DNA of 64,000 nucleotides. It comes from Synechococcus sp. PCC 7336. GTDB taxonomy: Bacteria; Cyanobacteriota; Cyanobacteriia; Thermostichales; PCC-7336. Under the pieces are notes generated by a model that saw only the letters and a program-made list of their open reading frames with translations, made no database searches and was not told the origin of the DNA. Of the stretch, positions 43,555 through 52,332 are shown in pieces. The stretch is from contig NZ_CM001776.1 in the NCBI RefSeq assembly GCF_000332275.1, positions 4,958,008-5,022,007 on the forward strand, given 5' to 3'. The position numbers and the translations under genes are program-made. Every line of letters starts with the position of its first letter. The first letter of the stretch is position 1.

Positions 43555-44536
43555 CTATAGCCCCGTAGGCAAGCAGGTTCTGGTAGTTGGGTAGTTGGGA
43601 TGAGATTTAATTAAAGTCGGCTCTAGCTCAAACATGGAAATAAATAAGTCTAAAAGAGGTTCGGTGAGAGCCAACCGTTTGTAAGAAGCTATGGAGAAAC
43701 TGAGCGGCTCATGGGTCGGCCGCTGCTGTTGCAAGGCGGCTTTGGCTAAATTCAGTGCCATGAGACTGGCATTGACATGAGAATCTAAAGCCTCGGGGGA
43801 GCGGGCCTGACAATCAGCCAGTCCGCTAAACTGGCGCGCATCGCGGAAAATAAATTCGATCTGAAAGCGAGCCTTATAGCAGCGATAGAGCAGCAGAGCA
43901 TCGCAGCGCAGTTTGCCAATCGCATGCAGCTTCAACTGCACCACCCCCTCCACCCACTTGTCCTTGGTGTAGTAGCCATCGCCAACCACATAGCGCACTT
44001 GAGGGGGGAAATAGCTTTGACAATAAGCCAGATGTCCCAGGTAGAAGTCCACACGGTTGCCCCGAGACTGATGTGCTGGAGCCGCTGTGTCAGCCTGGCT
44101 AGCCAATCCCGCTTCGGTCTGTTGAGCGGACAGGGTATATCCCGTGTTCTGTTCCAGATCCACGATCGCCACTACCGACCACTCCAAACCTCGCTCGGCT
44201 CGTTGGGTTTTGCCGTTATAAAACCAATCCAGTCCGGGGGTATGACGACCACTTTTTCGACGAAGTTACAATCCACCACGGCGATCTGGTTGCTTTGGGA
44301 GGAGCTCACCTGTTCTATCAGCGTTTGGTTGAGCCTCTCCAATCCCAGTCCTTGCTCAAAGTGGCGACGATAGGTTCGCTCGGATAGTTCGCTGTAGCGG
44401 CTGAGGTTGGTGTAATTGACCTTGCCACAGACCACGAAAATTGTGCTCATCAAGGTCAGCAGAAACTGGCGTTGGGGTTTGTGAAATGGCCTGCTGAGTC
44501 CAGCAGACCGGTTAGAATCTCTTTGAAGCTATCCAT
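43555..44536 (-). pseudogene. IS4-type DDE transposase, two frameshifts
   Basis: Three frame segments belong to one transposase. The start MDSFKEILTGLLDSAGHFT (ATG 44536) is out of frame with RQFLLTLMSTIFVVCGKVNY by about 44480. The frame shifts again near 44265 before RKSGRHTPGLDWFYNGKTQR, and then continues LEWSVVAIVDLEQNTGYTLS to the end. The C-terminal block QIEFIFRDARQFSGLADCQA contains the Glu of the DDE triad. Reading all three gives a nearly full-length IS4-type transposase, so this element is recently decayed. It borders the A+T-rich polyamine island. Confidence 0.8.
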
Positions 44537-44564
44537 CGGTGTGTATTTTTTCTACAATCGCACT

Positions 44565-45548
44565 CTACACGGTGGGTGGCTTTTCTTCCATCTCCGTCTC
44601 AAAACTGTCCGGAGTATTGACTTGAACTTCACGTTGTCTTTGTATCATAGAAATATTTGCCACAGCAATAAGAACTATAATTGCTCCTAGCCACTGCAAA
44701 ATCGTTAATTTTTCATTTAGAAATAGATAAGCCGCACCAACACCAAAAACCGGAATGAGATTAAGGAATAGTGCTGCACTGCTTACGGTTATTGTTTTGA
44801 GAGCAATGAGATAAAACCAAAATGCCAGCGCATACTGAACGATTCCAGAAAATATTGCTAAAAACCATATTCCTAAATCTAGGGATGAAAAATCTAACAC
44901 TTCGTCGCCTAGTATTCCAGTATACCAGACAAAAGTTACCAATATAAAACCAGCAGTTTGCTGAACAGCTGCTAGAGTAACTGGGGAAAAGTTGCCAACT
45001 ATTCGGTGGGAAAAAATAACATAAAGAGCTGCGCAAAAAGTACCAATAAAAATTAATATATCACCCACAAGAGCACTATTATTATAATTAATAATTTCTG
45101 CATCAAGACCGATAATTAAAATTACACCAGTAAAAGCAAGTCCAGCAGAATAAAGCAAGCTTCTAGTGATTTTTTCTCGTAAGAAAAGCCAGGAAATAAT
45201 GACAACAATAATAGGCTCAGTTGTACCCAGTAGTGATGCTTTGGTTGCAGTAGTCAGTACCAATCCAAGCATTCCAAAAATATAGGCTAGTCCTGGTTCG
45301 AGGAACCCAGTCAAACTATATTTGATGGCAGCCCAATTCAGAAATAATCGTTGATTTACTATCAGTGTCGTCATCCATAGTAAAGTGATGCTTGCAGCAA
45401 GTTGAATGATAAGTAGATGTAGAGGAGGAATATATTCTAATGCTGCCTTACTCATTACTGTAGATCCCCCCCAGCAAGCAGCAGATAGGATCATAAATCC
45501 TTTTGCTCTCCATTTGGTCAGATCCATCGGGTATAATAAGTTTGGCAT
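44565..45548 (-). CDS. EamA/DMT family transporter
   Basis: A 327-residue inner-membrane protein with ten hydrophobic segments in two repeats of five, the EamA (DMT) layout. FMILSAACWGGSTVMSKAAL starts repeat 1 and FIGTFCAALYVIFSHRIVG starts repeat 2. DMT members export amino acids, polyamine-like amines and metabolites, so this may export a product of the polyamine island. It follows the small ORF 45567-45698 with 18 bases between them and AGGAAAGG ahead of its ATG. The long C-terminal tail (QRQREVQVNTPDSFETEMEE) is cytoplasmic. Confidence 0.85.
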   Translation of the reverse strand: MPNLLYPMDLTKWRAKGFMILSAACWGGSTVMSKAALEYIPPLHLLIIQLAASITLLWMTTLIVNQRLFLNWAAIKYSLTGFLEPGLAYIFGMLGLVLTTATKASLLGTTEPIIVVIISWLFLREKITRSLLYSAGLAFTGVILIIGLDAEIINYNNSALVGDILIFIGTFCAALYVIFSHRIVGNFSPVTLAAVQQTAGFILVTFVWYTGILGDEVLDFSSLDLGIWFLAIFSGIVQYALAFWFYLIALKTITVSSAALFLNLIPVFGVGAAYLFLNEKLTILQWLGAIIVLIAVANISMIQRQREVQVNTPDSFETEMEEKPPTV

Positions 45549-45566
45549 ATCCCTTTCCTGGGTTGA

Positions 45567-45698
45567 TTAAATAACCAGATATGGCGAGGTTGTCTTGGCG
45601 ATCGTCGGCACAGTCCATTGACGCAGTTGCTCAAGCCATTGACGATAAGCAGGGGCATTTCTATGGGCGCTTTCAATTTGGGAACTTGAGTATCCCAT
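45567..45698 (-). CDS. Small ORF (43 aa) in the polyamine island
   Basis: ATG 45698 has a perfect GGAGGTGA ribosome-binding site six bases upstream, one of the strongest in the window. It encodes MGYSSSQIESAHRNAPAYRQ and then WLEQLRQWTVPTIAKTTSPY with LVI at the end. The peptide is hydrophilic with a Trp-rich centre and no membrane segment. It ends 18 bases before the DMT transporter. Function unknown; it could be a leader, a small regulator, or a precursor peptide. The strong ribosome-binding site is the main support for it. Confidence 0.5.
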   Translation of the reverse strand: MGYSSSQIESAHRNAPAYRQWLEQLRQWTVPTIAKTTSPYLVI

Positions 45699-45786
45699 GA
45701 TTCACCTCCCTCAAGCTACCCCTGTCTGATTGAGACTCCAGGCACAGCAGGCATTCTAAGACTTTTCTACACCATTAAGCCTTACA

Positions 45787-46914
45787 TCAATGCATATATT
45801 GTGCTTGTGTAAGCCCTGTTGAATATCCGTAGGTCAATCCTGGTTTGTTTACGGCCCGAATCGGAGGCCATGGATTGTGATATTTTGCTTCATCAGAAAT
45901 TGGATGTCCGTGAAACAAAGCATAATTTCGATCCCCGGGTTTAAAACGACGCTCTGTAAGGTAATCAATTCTTAGCTCCTTCCATATTTCACAGCCTTTG
46001 TAATCTCCCTCCAGTTCATCTATCTCCTTTGAATCGATTGTCACTGAGGTAGGCGAAAGGATGTCAGTATGATAAAGACCTGAGTAATTTTCCTTAGAAA
46101 AATCGCTGGGAATGTAAGGGGGACGATTTTTCATCGGACATTCTGATGGGAGTTGCGATGGATCTTGATTATGCCAAGTCGTGCTATACATTTTTTCATC
46201 ACCTATTCCACCATTACCTATTGAAAGCCACGCAAGATTTCGTACATGCTCTATAGCTTCTGATAAAGAAGAAGCTAGATCTCGATAAACGAGAGAATTA
46301 GCATAATGGCCAGGTGAATTGATAGAAATCATTAATCCACCAGGAATGCGACGATCGTGGTTTCGTGTTTTGTGAGCTCCAGGATAAAAAATATTCGCTC
46401 CAGCTTTGAAAATGCTTAGATTTTCATTTTTATCTCGGAGGGGAATAGCCTCTGTGTAAATGACGTCAGTTTCAGTGGGGGCATGTTCAATAAAATATAT
46501 ATCAGATACATACCTGCAAACATCAAGTAGTTCAAAGCTTGGTTTGGCAAATGCTAATTGCTTACTGTTAAAGAAAATAAGAAAACCATGACTTTTACCT
46601 TTTTCTGCTTTATCTTTCCAAGCGCGTCGAGCAGTTTGTATTTTGTCGATCAGATATAGTTGACCTAACTCAATTTCGCTTTCTGATATCCAACAAATTT
46701 CAACAGAAAGTCCTTCTGACTGACGAACTGCTACTCGACCAAAAAAACAGGGGTTGTAGCGAGATATCCAATTAAATAAACACTCTATTTTCTGCGATTG
46801 TTCATATTCTTTAGATAAAAGTATGCGATTAGCTTCATTTATGTCCGAGCCGAAGTCGTATTCATCAGGATGCTGCGGAAGTTTAGAAAAAGAAGAAGCT
46901 CCAAATTTAGACAT
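45787..46914 (-). CDS. Unrecognised protein (375 aa) in the polyamine island
   Basis: A 375-residue soluble protein that I do not recognise. It carries no signal peptide or membrane segment. FNWISRYNPCFFGRVAVRQS near residue 50 faintly recalls the FPCxFGRxALR segment of YqcI/YcgG-family proteins, but the rest does not match. A central stretch, NIFYPGAHKTRNHDRRIPGG, and SINSPGHYANSLVYR look like a conserved active-site-like region with several His and Arg. The C-terminal region is rich in Tyr and His and has NYALFHGHPISDEAKYHNPW. It sits between arginine decarboxylase and the 43-aa ORF, and is likely part of the same transcription unit. Confidence 0.7.
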   Translation of the reverse strand: MSKFGASSFSKLPQHPDEYDFGSDINEANRILLSKEYEQSQKIECLFNWISRYNPCFFGRVAVRQSEGLSVEICWISESEIELGQLYLIDKIQTARRAWKDKAEKGKSHGFLIFFNSKQLAFAKPSFELLDVCRYVSDIYFIEHAPTETDVIYTEAIPLRDKNENLSIFKAGANIFYPGAHKTRNHDRRIPGGLMISINSPGHYANSLVYRDLASSLSEAIEHVRNLAWLSIGNGGIGDEKMYSTTWHNQDPSQLPSECPMKNRPPYIPSDFSKENYSGLYHTDILSPTSVTIDSKEIDELEGDYKGCEIWKELRIDYLTERRFKPGDRNYALFHGHPISDEAKYHNPWPPIRAVNKPGLTYGYSTGLTQAQYMH

Positions 46915-46997
46915 GATAATCTCCTTTTGAACAATTGATAAAGGATAAATTTAAGTGTTCAAGCATGAATTCACTAACTACCTGAATAGCCAAATTT

Positions 46998-49007
46998 CTA
47001 GGAGGATAGATAAGTGTACTGGCTGAGACTCTGCTCGTAGTTTTGCTGTAGTCGTTGGGATTCAGTCAAAGTAATATGCTTTTCTTGCAAAGCTTGCTCA
47101 ATTTGCTTGCGAATGTTCTCAGCCAGATCGTCGGAGTTATACTGCATATAGCCAAGCACTTCCGTTATGGTGTCTCCTTTGACAACATGTTCAATCTGGT
47201 AGCCTTTAGGGGTTAGATGGATGTGAACAGCGTTAGTATCGCCAAATAAGTTGTGCAAATTTCCCATAACCTCCTGGTAAGCACCCTGAAGGAACATCCC
47301 CAAGTAGTAAGGTTTTCCTGACTTGATAGAGTGTAGTTCTAAAATTGGCTTAACATCTCGCAAAGCAATAAATCGGTCAATTTTGCCATCGCTGTCGCAG
47401 GTAAGGTCTGCCAAAATTCCACGCTGTGTCGGTTCTTCATCCAGGCAATGTATCGGCATGATAGGAAATAACTGGTCAATCGCCCAGCAATCTGGTGATG
47501 ATTGAAACACAGAAAGATTGATATAGTAGATGGAAGCCATAATTTTTTCTAGATCCGACAGCTCGTCTGGTATGTACTCCAGCTGCCTAGTTATATTAAG
47601 AATTTTTTGATGACAAGCCCAGTAAAACTTCTCAGCTTTGGCTCGTTCTGTAATATTTAAAAGTCCAAAATTGAAGCGACTTCTGGCTTCTTCGTTGAGT
47701 TGAGTCACATCGTGGTATGGTTCTTGGAAATTATCTTTGTGAATAGATTGGTATATTTCCCAAAGGTGAGTAATTATTGGAGACTCTCCTTCTAATGGAG
47801 GTTCTGGTGACTCAAAAGAGACTTGGCTGACACTGAGGGTATCAAAAACTAGTACCGATTGATGGGAGGCGATCGCCCGTCCACTTTCGCTAATCAATGT
47901 TGGCACTGGAATATTACGCTCAGAGCAGCTCTCCTTTACTTCTGCCACGATATCATTGGCGTAGTTCTGTATAGTGTAATTTCTCGAAGCATGAAAATTG
48001 CTTTGGGAACCGTCGTAATCGACAGCCAAGCCACCGCCGACATCAAGATAGTTCATGTTTGTCTCTAAGACGGCTAATTCAACATAGATTCGACTGGCCT
48101 CCTTGATGGCATCTTTTATCGCATTAATCGAACAGACTTGCGAACCTATGTGGAAGTGCAACAGTTGTAATGAATCTAATAGATTGGCTTCCCGTAACTT
48201 GTCAACTACTTGGATAATTTCAGGAATAGTCAGACCAAATTTGGCCCGCTTTCCTGTTGACGTTCCCCAGCGTCCTACACCTTGGGTACTGAGTTTAGCG
48301 CGAACTCCCAAGATTGGCTTAATCCCCAACTGGCGGTTGACAGCAATCACCAAATTGACTTCTTCAATCTGCTCTAAAACAATAATTGGCGTTTTTCCCA
48401 ATCTTTGGGCTAACATCGCCGTCTCGATGTATTCCCGATCCTTATAACCGTTGCATATTATCAATGCTCCCGCTGTATCCAGCTGCGCCAGAGCAATCAT
48501 TAATTCTGGTTTAGAACCAGCTTCTAAACCAAATTGATGAGGCTTACCCAAGCGCACTAAGTCTTCAATTAAGTGCCGCTGCGGATTACACTTGATGGGA
48601 AACACCCCACGGTAAATACCAGGATAATTGTAGTGGGTGATTGCTTTAGCAAAACAAGAGTTTAACCACTCAATGCAGTCCTCTAATACATCGGAAAAAT
48701 GAATTAGCAGAGGCAGTTCTAAGTTACGCTGCTTCAGAGCGTTGACTAATTCAAACAAATCTAGAGAACCGCCGCGATCGCCCTTGGGACAAACAGTAAT
48801 ATGACCGGCAGCATTAATTGAAAAGTAACGCTGCCCCCAGCTTTTAATCCGGTAAAGTTCTTCGCTATCTTCTATCTTCCACAAATGAGACGAATCTGAT
48901 TTGATGGCTGGTAAAAATCGCTTTGGGTTGCTTTTTAGCTCAACCATACGTCGATTGTTGAATGGTTCTTTTAGTTCAGTTGAGATGTCTGTTAATTCAA
49001 TTTTCAT
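46998..49007 (-). CDS. speA: Biosynthetic arginine decarboxylase
   Basis: A 669-residue PLP enzyme of fold type III that converts arginine to agmatine, the first step of the plant/bacterial route to putrescine and spermidine. The PLP Lys is in GIYRGVFPIKCNPQRHLIED (Lys139). Other SpeA blocks are WGQRYFSINAAGHITVCPKG, LPLLIHFSDVL, FGLEAGSKPELM, LHFHIGSQVCSINAIKDAIK, MNYLDVGGGLAVDYDGS and LISESGRAIASHQSVLVFDT. Full length and no frameshift. It lies between the agmatinase and the unrecognised 375-aa gene, all on the minus strand. Base composition is A+T-rich compared with flanking regions. Confidence 0.95.
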   Translation of the reverse strand: MKIELTDISTELKEPFNNRRMVELKSNPKRFLPAIKSDSSHLWKIEDSEELYRIKSWGQRYFSINAAGHITVCPKGDRGGSLDLFELVNALKQRNLELPLLIHFSDVLEDCIEWLNSCFAKAITHYNYPGIYRGVFPIKCNPQRHLIEDLVRLGKPHQFGLEAGSKPELMIALAQLDTAGALIICNGYKDREYIETAMLAQRLGKTPIIVLEQIEEVNLVIAVNRQLGIKPILGVRAKLSTQGVGRWGTSTGKRAKFGLTIPEIIQVVDKLREANLLDSLQLLHFHIGSQVCSINAIKDAIKEASRIYVELAVLETNMNYLDVGGGLAVDYDGSQSNFHASRNYTIQNYANDIVAEVKESCSERNIPVPTLISESGRAIASHQSVLVFDTLSVSQVSFESPEPPLEGESPIITHLWEIYQSIHKDNFQEPYHDVTQLNEEARSRFNFGLLNITERAKAEKFYWACHQKILNITRQLEYIPDELSDLEKIMASIYYINLSVFQSSPDCWAIDQLFPIMPIHCLDEEPTQRGILADLTCDSDGKIDRFIALRDVKPILELHSIKSGKPYYLGMFLQGAYQEVMGNLHNLFGDTNAVHIHLTPKGYQIEHVVKGDTITEVLGYMQYNSDDLAENIRKQIEQALQEKHITLTESQRLQQNYEQSLSQYTYLSS

Positions 49008-49178
49008 CTTTTTTGAACTCCGTGAATATTTTTGTAGCTGATGGAAATATTTCTCTAGATCTTGATTTTAAGATCTAGGTATCTAGAGCATAAAGTTTAT
49101 GAGAAATTCACATCAGAATAGGCAAGATTGAGCACATTAAATTCCTGACTTACCTAACACAATCTTCCTAGCATTCCC

Positions 49179-50105
49179 TTATTCATCCTGATTTTTCTCT
49201 GCCGACCTCAACAATGTGTAGTAACTAATGAGCTTATAGATCAATTTAGCGGTCGTATACTCTGACACGACAGAGTCTGCAACAGGTGCTAACTCCATGA
49301 CATCACAACCGATTACTTGATAACTTTCAAAAACTTGTCGCAAGAAGCTCGTGAGACTATACCAGTCCAATCCCCCAGGTTCTGGAGTGCCAACACCAGG
49401 AATGAGTGTCGGGTCAATTCCATCTAAATCGATGGTCAGAAAAACTTTTTGAGTCGGAATGCTGGCGAGTACTTGTTTTATCCAATCTGGCTGCTTAGCA
49501 ATCTCTCGGGCTCGGAATACAGTGAGCTGTTTTTCTTTTATTAGATCGGCTTCTTCTTTACAGATACTACGGATACTAATCTGTACTGTTGGTAAATCCA
49601 TGTCTACAATTCGACGCATCACACAGGCATGGTTATGGATTGAACCTTCATATTTATGGCGTAGATCGCCGTGGGCATCAATTTGAATAACAGTGAAGGG
49701 TTCATTAGGATTTGCTGCCTGTCGGTAAGCTTCTACGATACCTGCTGTAATGCTATGTTCACCACCCAGCACGATCGCAAATTTATTGTCTGCAATTAAA
49801 CGCTGCACAGTGTGTTGGGTAACAGCAAGCATTTCAGCTGAGGATTTCCTAGAACCATGACGAGAATCGGCAATCGGATCGTGAGTATAAATTCCAATGG
49901 TCCAGACCTCCCGATCTAGCTCTTCATCATAGAATTCCACTTGTTGAGAGGCTTTGAGGATTGCTGATGGACCATGTTCACAGCCTCGGCGATAAGTTGT
50001 TGTGGCCTCGTAAGGAATCGGTAGAATGACTACTTGAGCTGAATCATAATCCGCCGCAACTTCAGATCCCAGGAAAGGGATGACGGAAATAGTTTGAGTT
50101 GGCAT
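49179..50105 (-). CDS. speB: Agmatinase (ureohydrolase)
   Basis: A 308-residue binuclear manganese hydrolase. Ligand blocks are VLGGEHSITAG (first His), QIDAHGDLRHKYEG (DAHxD), and LTIDLDGIDPTLIPGVGTPE (DxD). SpeB converts agmatine to putrescine and urea, directly using the SpeA product. The usual family length is about 300, and the agmatinase motif GSIHNHACVMRRIVD (arginase has a different loop) supports the assignment. The gene is followed by speA after about 170 bases and preceded by the deoxyhypusine-synthase-like fragments. Confidence 0.93.
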   Translation of the reverse strand: MPTQTISVIPFLGSEVAADYDSAQVVILPIPYEATTTYRRGCEHGPSAILKASQQVEFYDEELDREVWTIGIYTHDPIADSRHGSRKSSAEMLAVTQHTVQRLIADNKFAIVLGGEHSITAGIVEAYRQAANPNEPFTVIQIDAHGDLRHKYEGSIHNHACVMRRIVDMDLPTVQISIRSICKEEADLIKEKQLTVFRAREIAKQPDWIKQVLASIPTQKVFLTIDLDGIDPTLIPGVGTPEPGGLDWYSLTSFLRQVFESYQVIGCDVMELAPVADSVVSEYTTAKLIYKLISYYTLLRSAEKNQDE

Positions 50106-50205
50106 GGTATTAGATAGGTTGGTTTACATCATTCTCGTACTAAAATCATTATGGAAGTGAATACTTCGGTCTACCTTTGAATTGGAAGGCTTTCACCGAA
50201 GACTT

Positions 50206-50877
50206 CTAAGTGTAAGCGAGAGGTACTTGAGATGAGCAAAATAATCTGGCTAAACAACGAGCTTTGCGCTCCTGCCAGTTATTTTTACCGTAGACGTATC
50301 CAGCAACTAGAGGAAACGCTAAAGTAGCTTCAGCAAAAACCATCTGTTCGACTTTCTTATCTACTTTGCCCCAAGAATGAGCTTCACGCAGAGTTGACCC
50401 CGATAAGCCACCATCTCGTTCATCTGCCACAGTAATCTGGATGGAGTATTTGTGCATGCTAGTTTCAAAACCTAGTAATTCAGCAGCCACTACCGTATCT
50501 TGAGCAAAATTTTTCGGTACACCACCACCGATCGTCACTAAGCCTGTATAAGTTGAAGCTAGTTTACACTGGGTTAGCTGACGAAAATCTCGTACTGAAT
50601 CGATAGTGAGATGACACTCTGGAGACTTCCACTGATGGTGAACCAGACCAAATCCAGCAGAACAGTCGCTAAATGCAGGAACAAAAATCGGAACTTGATG
50701 TTGGTAAGCTGCTAACACGACAGAGCGAGTATCTTTAGCATGTTGTGTAAGATACTCGCCCATGTGATGGATAAATTCTTGAGAAGAGTAAGGTTTGGGG
50801 GACAAATATTTTGCAATTTCAGCAATAGTAAGATCGCATTCCCTTAGCTGTCTTTCATCGATAGATAAAGGTATCAT
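50206..50877 (-). pseudogene. Deoxyhypusine-synthase-like protein, C-terminal fragment
   Basis: A 223-residue frame that carries the second two thirds of a deoxyhypusine-synthase-family enzyme. IDERQLRECDLTIAEIAKYL, VPIFVPAFSDCSAGFGLVHH, LVTIGGGVPKNFAQDTVVAA and YSIQITVADERDGGLSGSTL are family blocks; the K of the usual catalytic site lies in the last one's downstream segment (WGKVDKK). Such enzymes transfer an aminobutyl group of spermidine; bacteria lack eIF5A, so the bacterial homologs likely work in polyamine metabolism (for example homospermidine-type chemistry). The ATG 50877 is an accident of the frameshift. The N-terminal part is 50855-51253. Confidence 0.8.
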
Positions 50878-51253
50878 AAATTCGATCGATCTGTTGTTGT
50901 CTTAGTAACTCATCATTGGCAAGTGGATCGCCCAAGTAATGACGAAAGCCTAAGGCTTCAAAGAAATCTTGATCGACGATGTTAGCTCCCGTCGAGACAA
51001 TCACATCTACCATATTATTGGCGATCAAGTCATAAACTATTTCCTTTAATCCAGCGCTGAATAAGAAACCAGCAAGGCAAAGGATAATATTGCAGTCGGT
51101 ATCTTGAATCATCCGATCGTAGATTTGAGCAGCTCTAGACAAATTCCTTGCTTGAAAGGACATTTGCCCCATTGCTTCAACCAGATCCACACAATCAAAT
51201 CTTTTGATATCGATTGGGTTGACAGTTTTTTGTAGAAGTTTTTGACGATTCAT
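50855..51253 (-). pseudogene. Deoxyhypusine-synthase-like protein, N-terminal fragment
   Basis: A 132-residue frame giving the N-terminal part of the same enzyme: LVEAMGQMSFQARNLSRAAQ, CNIILCLAGFLFSAGLKEIV and VDVIVSTGANIVDQDFFEAL (the NAD-binding region). It ends DRIYDTFIYR and stop, while the other frame resumes IDERQLRECD. At the junction the plus strand has GATAGATA (50860-50867), a tandem duplication of GATA that adds 4 bases; removing one copy joins the two frames as DTFIDERQLR. The gene is thus split by a 4-bp duplication. Confidence 0.8.
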
Positions 51254-52332
51254 AACATGTTTACCGCGCTACTATTTTTTCAAGTCTGTTAATATTTTCA
51301 AGTCCGTTAATATATTTACTCTTCCATTCTAGATTTCTCCACTGTAGTCTAAGAAAATACTTTGCTTTCATCGACTCTCAGTCAAGTTATTCCTGGTCAT
51401 GAGATGCATCCAACATAAGATCTTCTATTCAGTCTTGAGAATTAGATGATGCTTAGAAAAATCTGAGCTTGTAGTTATCAATAAATTCCACTTTAAAGTA
51501 AGTTTATTGTAATACTATCTTTTTATTAAATTAGCAATTAATCTGGTTCAAAAACTGGCTAACTTAAGATAACAATTTTCCGTCACTTGAAGATAGCCGG
51601 ATTAGACATGTAGAGGTGAATTACGCTCTTTGTAAACGTTGGAAATCCAGCAGTTCGAGCCAATGTGGATGAGCTACTCCTGTCATCAGCTTCGTGGGAC
51701 TTTTGTCAGCTCGCTCAGGGACTTCACTACGTATGAAGCGGAGATCGCTGAGGAAGAGTTATCGCAGGCTCAGAGTATACTTGAAAGTCCGATCGGTGGT
51801 TAATCAGCCCAAGGGGAACCAGTCTCGCGAACAGCTTGATAAGATTTGAAGCCATAACCACATCAGAAATGTAAGTCTTTCAAGGTAAGAAATGAGCTTT
51901 CAAGCCTGTTCTCAGATTAAGAGTCGCTCAATGTGCGCCGTAGGGAAAGTAGTTGCGTAGACCTGCTTCAATTGTGGGTTACACGTTTGGAAGGAGCAGA
52001 TATCTATCGGGCGATCGCCCTCGCAACCGCAGTTGCAGCGGCGGTTTTCGGCAGAGAATTTTGCATGTGCTTAAGTTGAGGGCTTAACCTGCGATCCTCA
52101 GTTGCGAGGGCTAAAATGGTGTCTCACACTACAAATATTGACTGAATGCAAGCATGGCTCCCGCACTCCTTCCCGGAGTTGGGGGATTTTCCGCAGCGGG
52201 ATTTTGCAATTGTTTGAATTTCCCGCAGCCCACTACCGAAGATGGGTTTGGGCTCTGAGCAGGCGATCGCAAGCCGACCCCCTCGCTCCAATACTTGCAT
52301 CTTTGACCTATCGATATCGAGAGGTTTTCCAA
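51254..52332. other. Intergenic region at the right edge of the polyamine island
   Basis: About 1.1 kb separating the A+T-rich island from the TPR gene. A short frame at 51663-51803 (MWMSYSCHQLRGTFVSSLRD and 26 more codons) has no ribosome-binding site and looks like a fragment. The TPR gene's frame is open from 52102, but the signal peptide starts at ATG 52333, so 52102-52332 is leader. The HIP1-bearing, G+C-richer composition returns at about 52000. No tRNA, transposase or attachment site was found. Confidence 0.5.

Noticed and set aside
50855-50877. Programmed frameshift in the deoxyhypusine-synthase-like gene
   Set aside because: The junction is a 4-bp GATA duplication with no slippery run, so a mutation explains it better.
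52102-52332. Extended N-terminus of the TPR protein
   Set aside because: The signal peptide begins at ATG 52333, so the upstream codons would bury it; they look like leader DNA.
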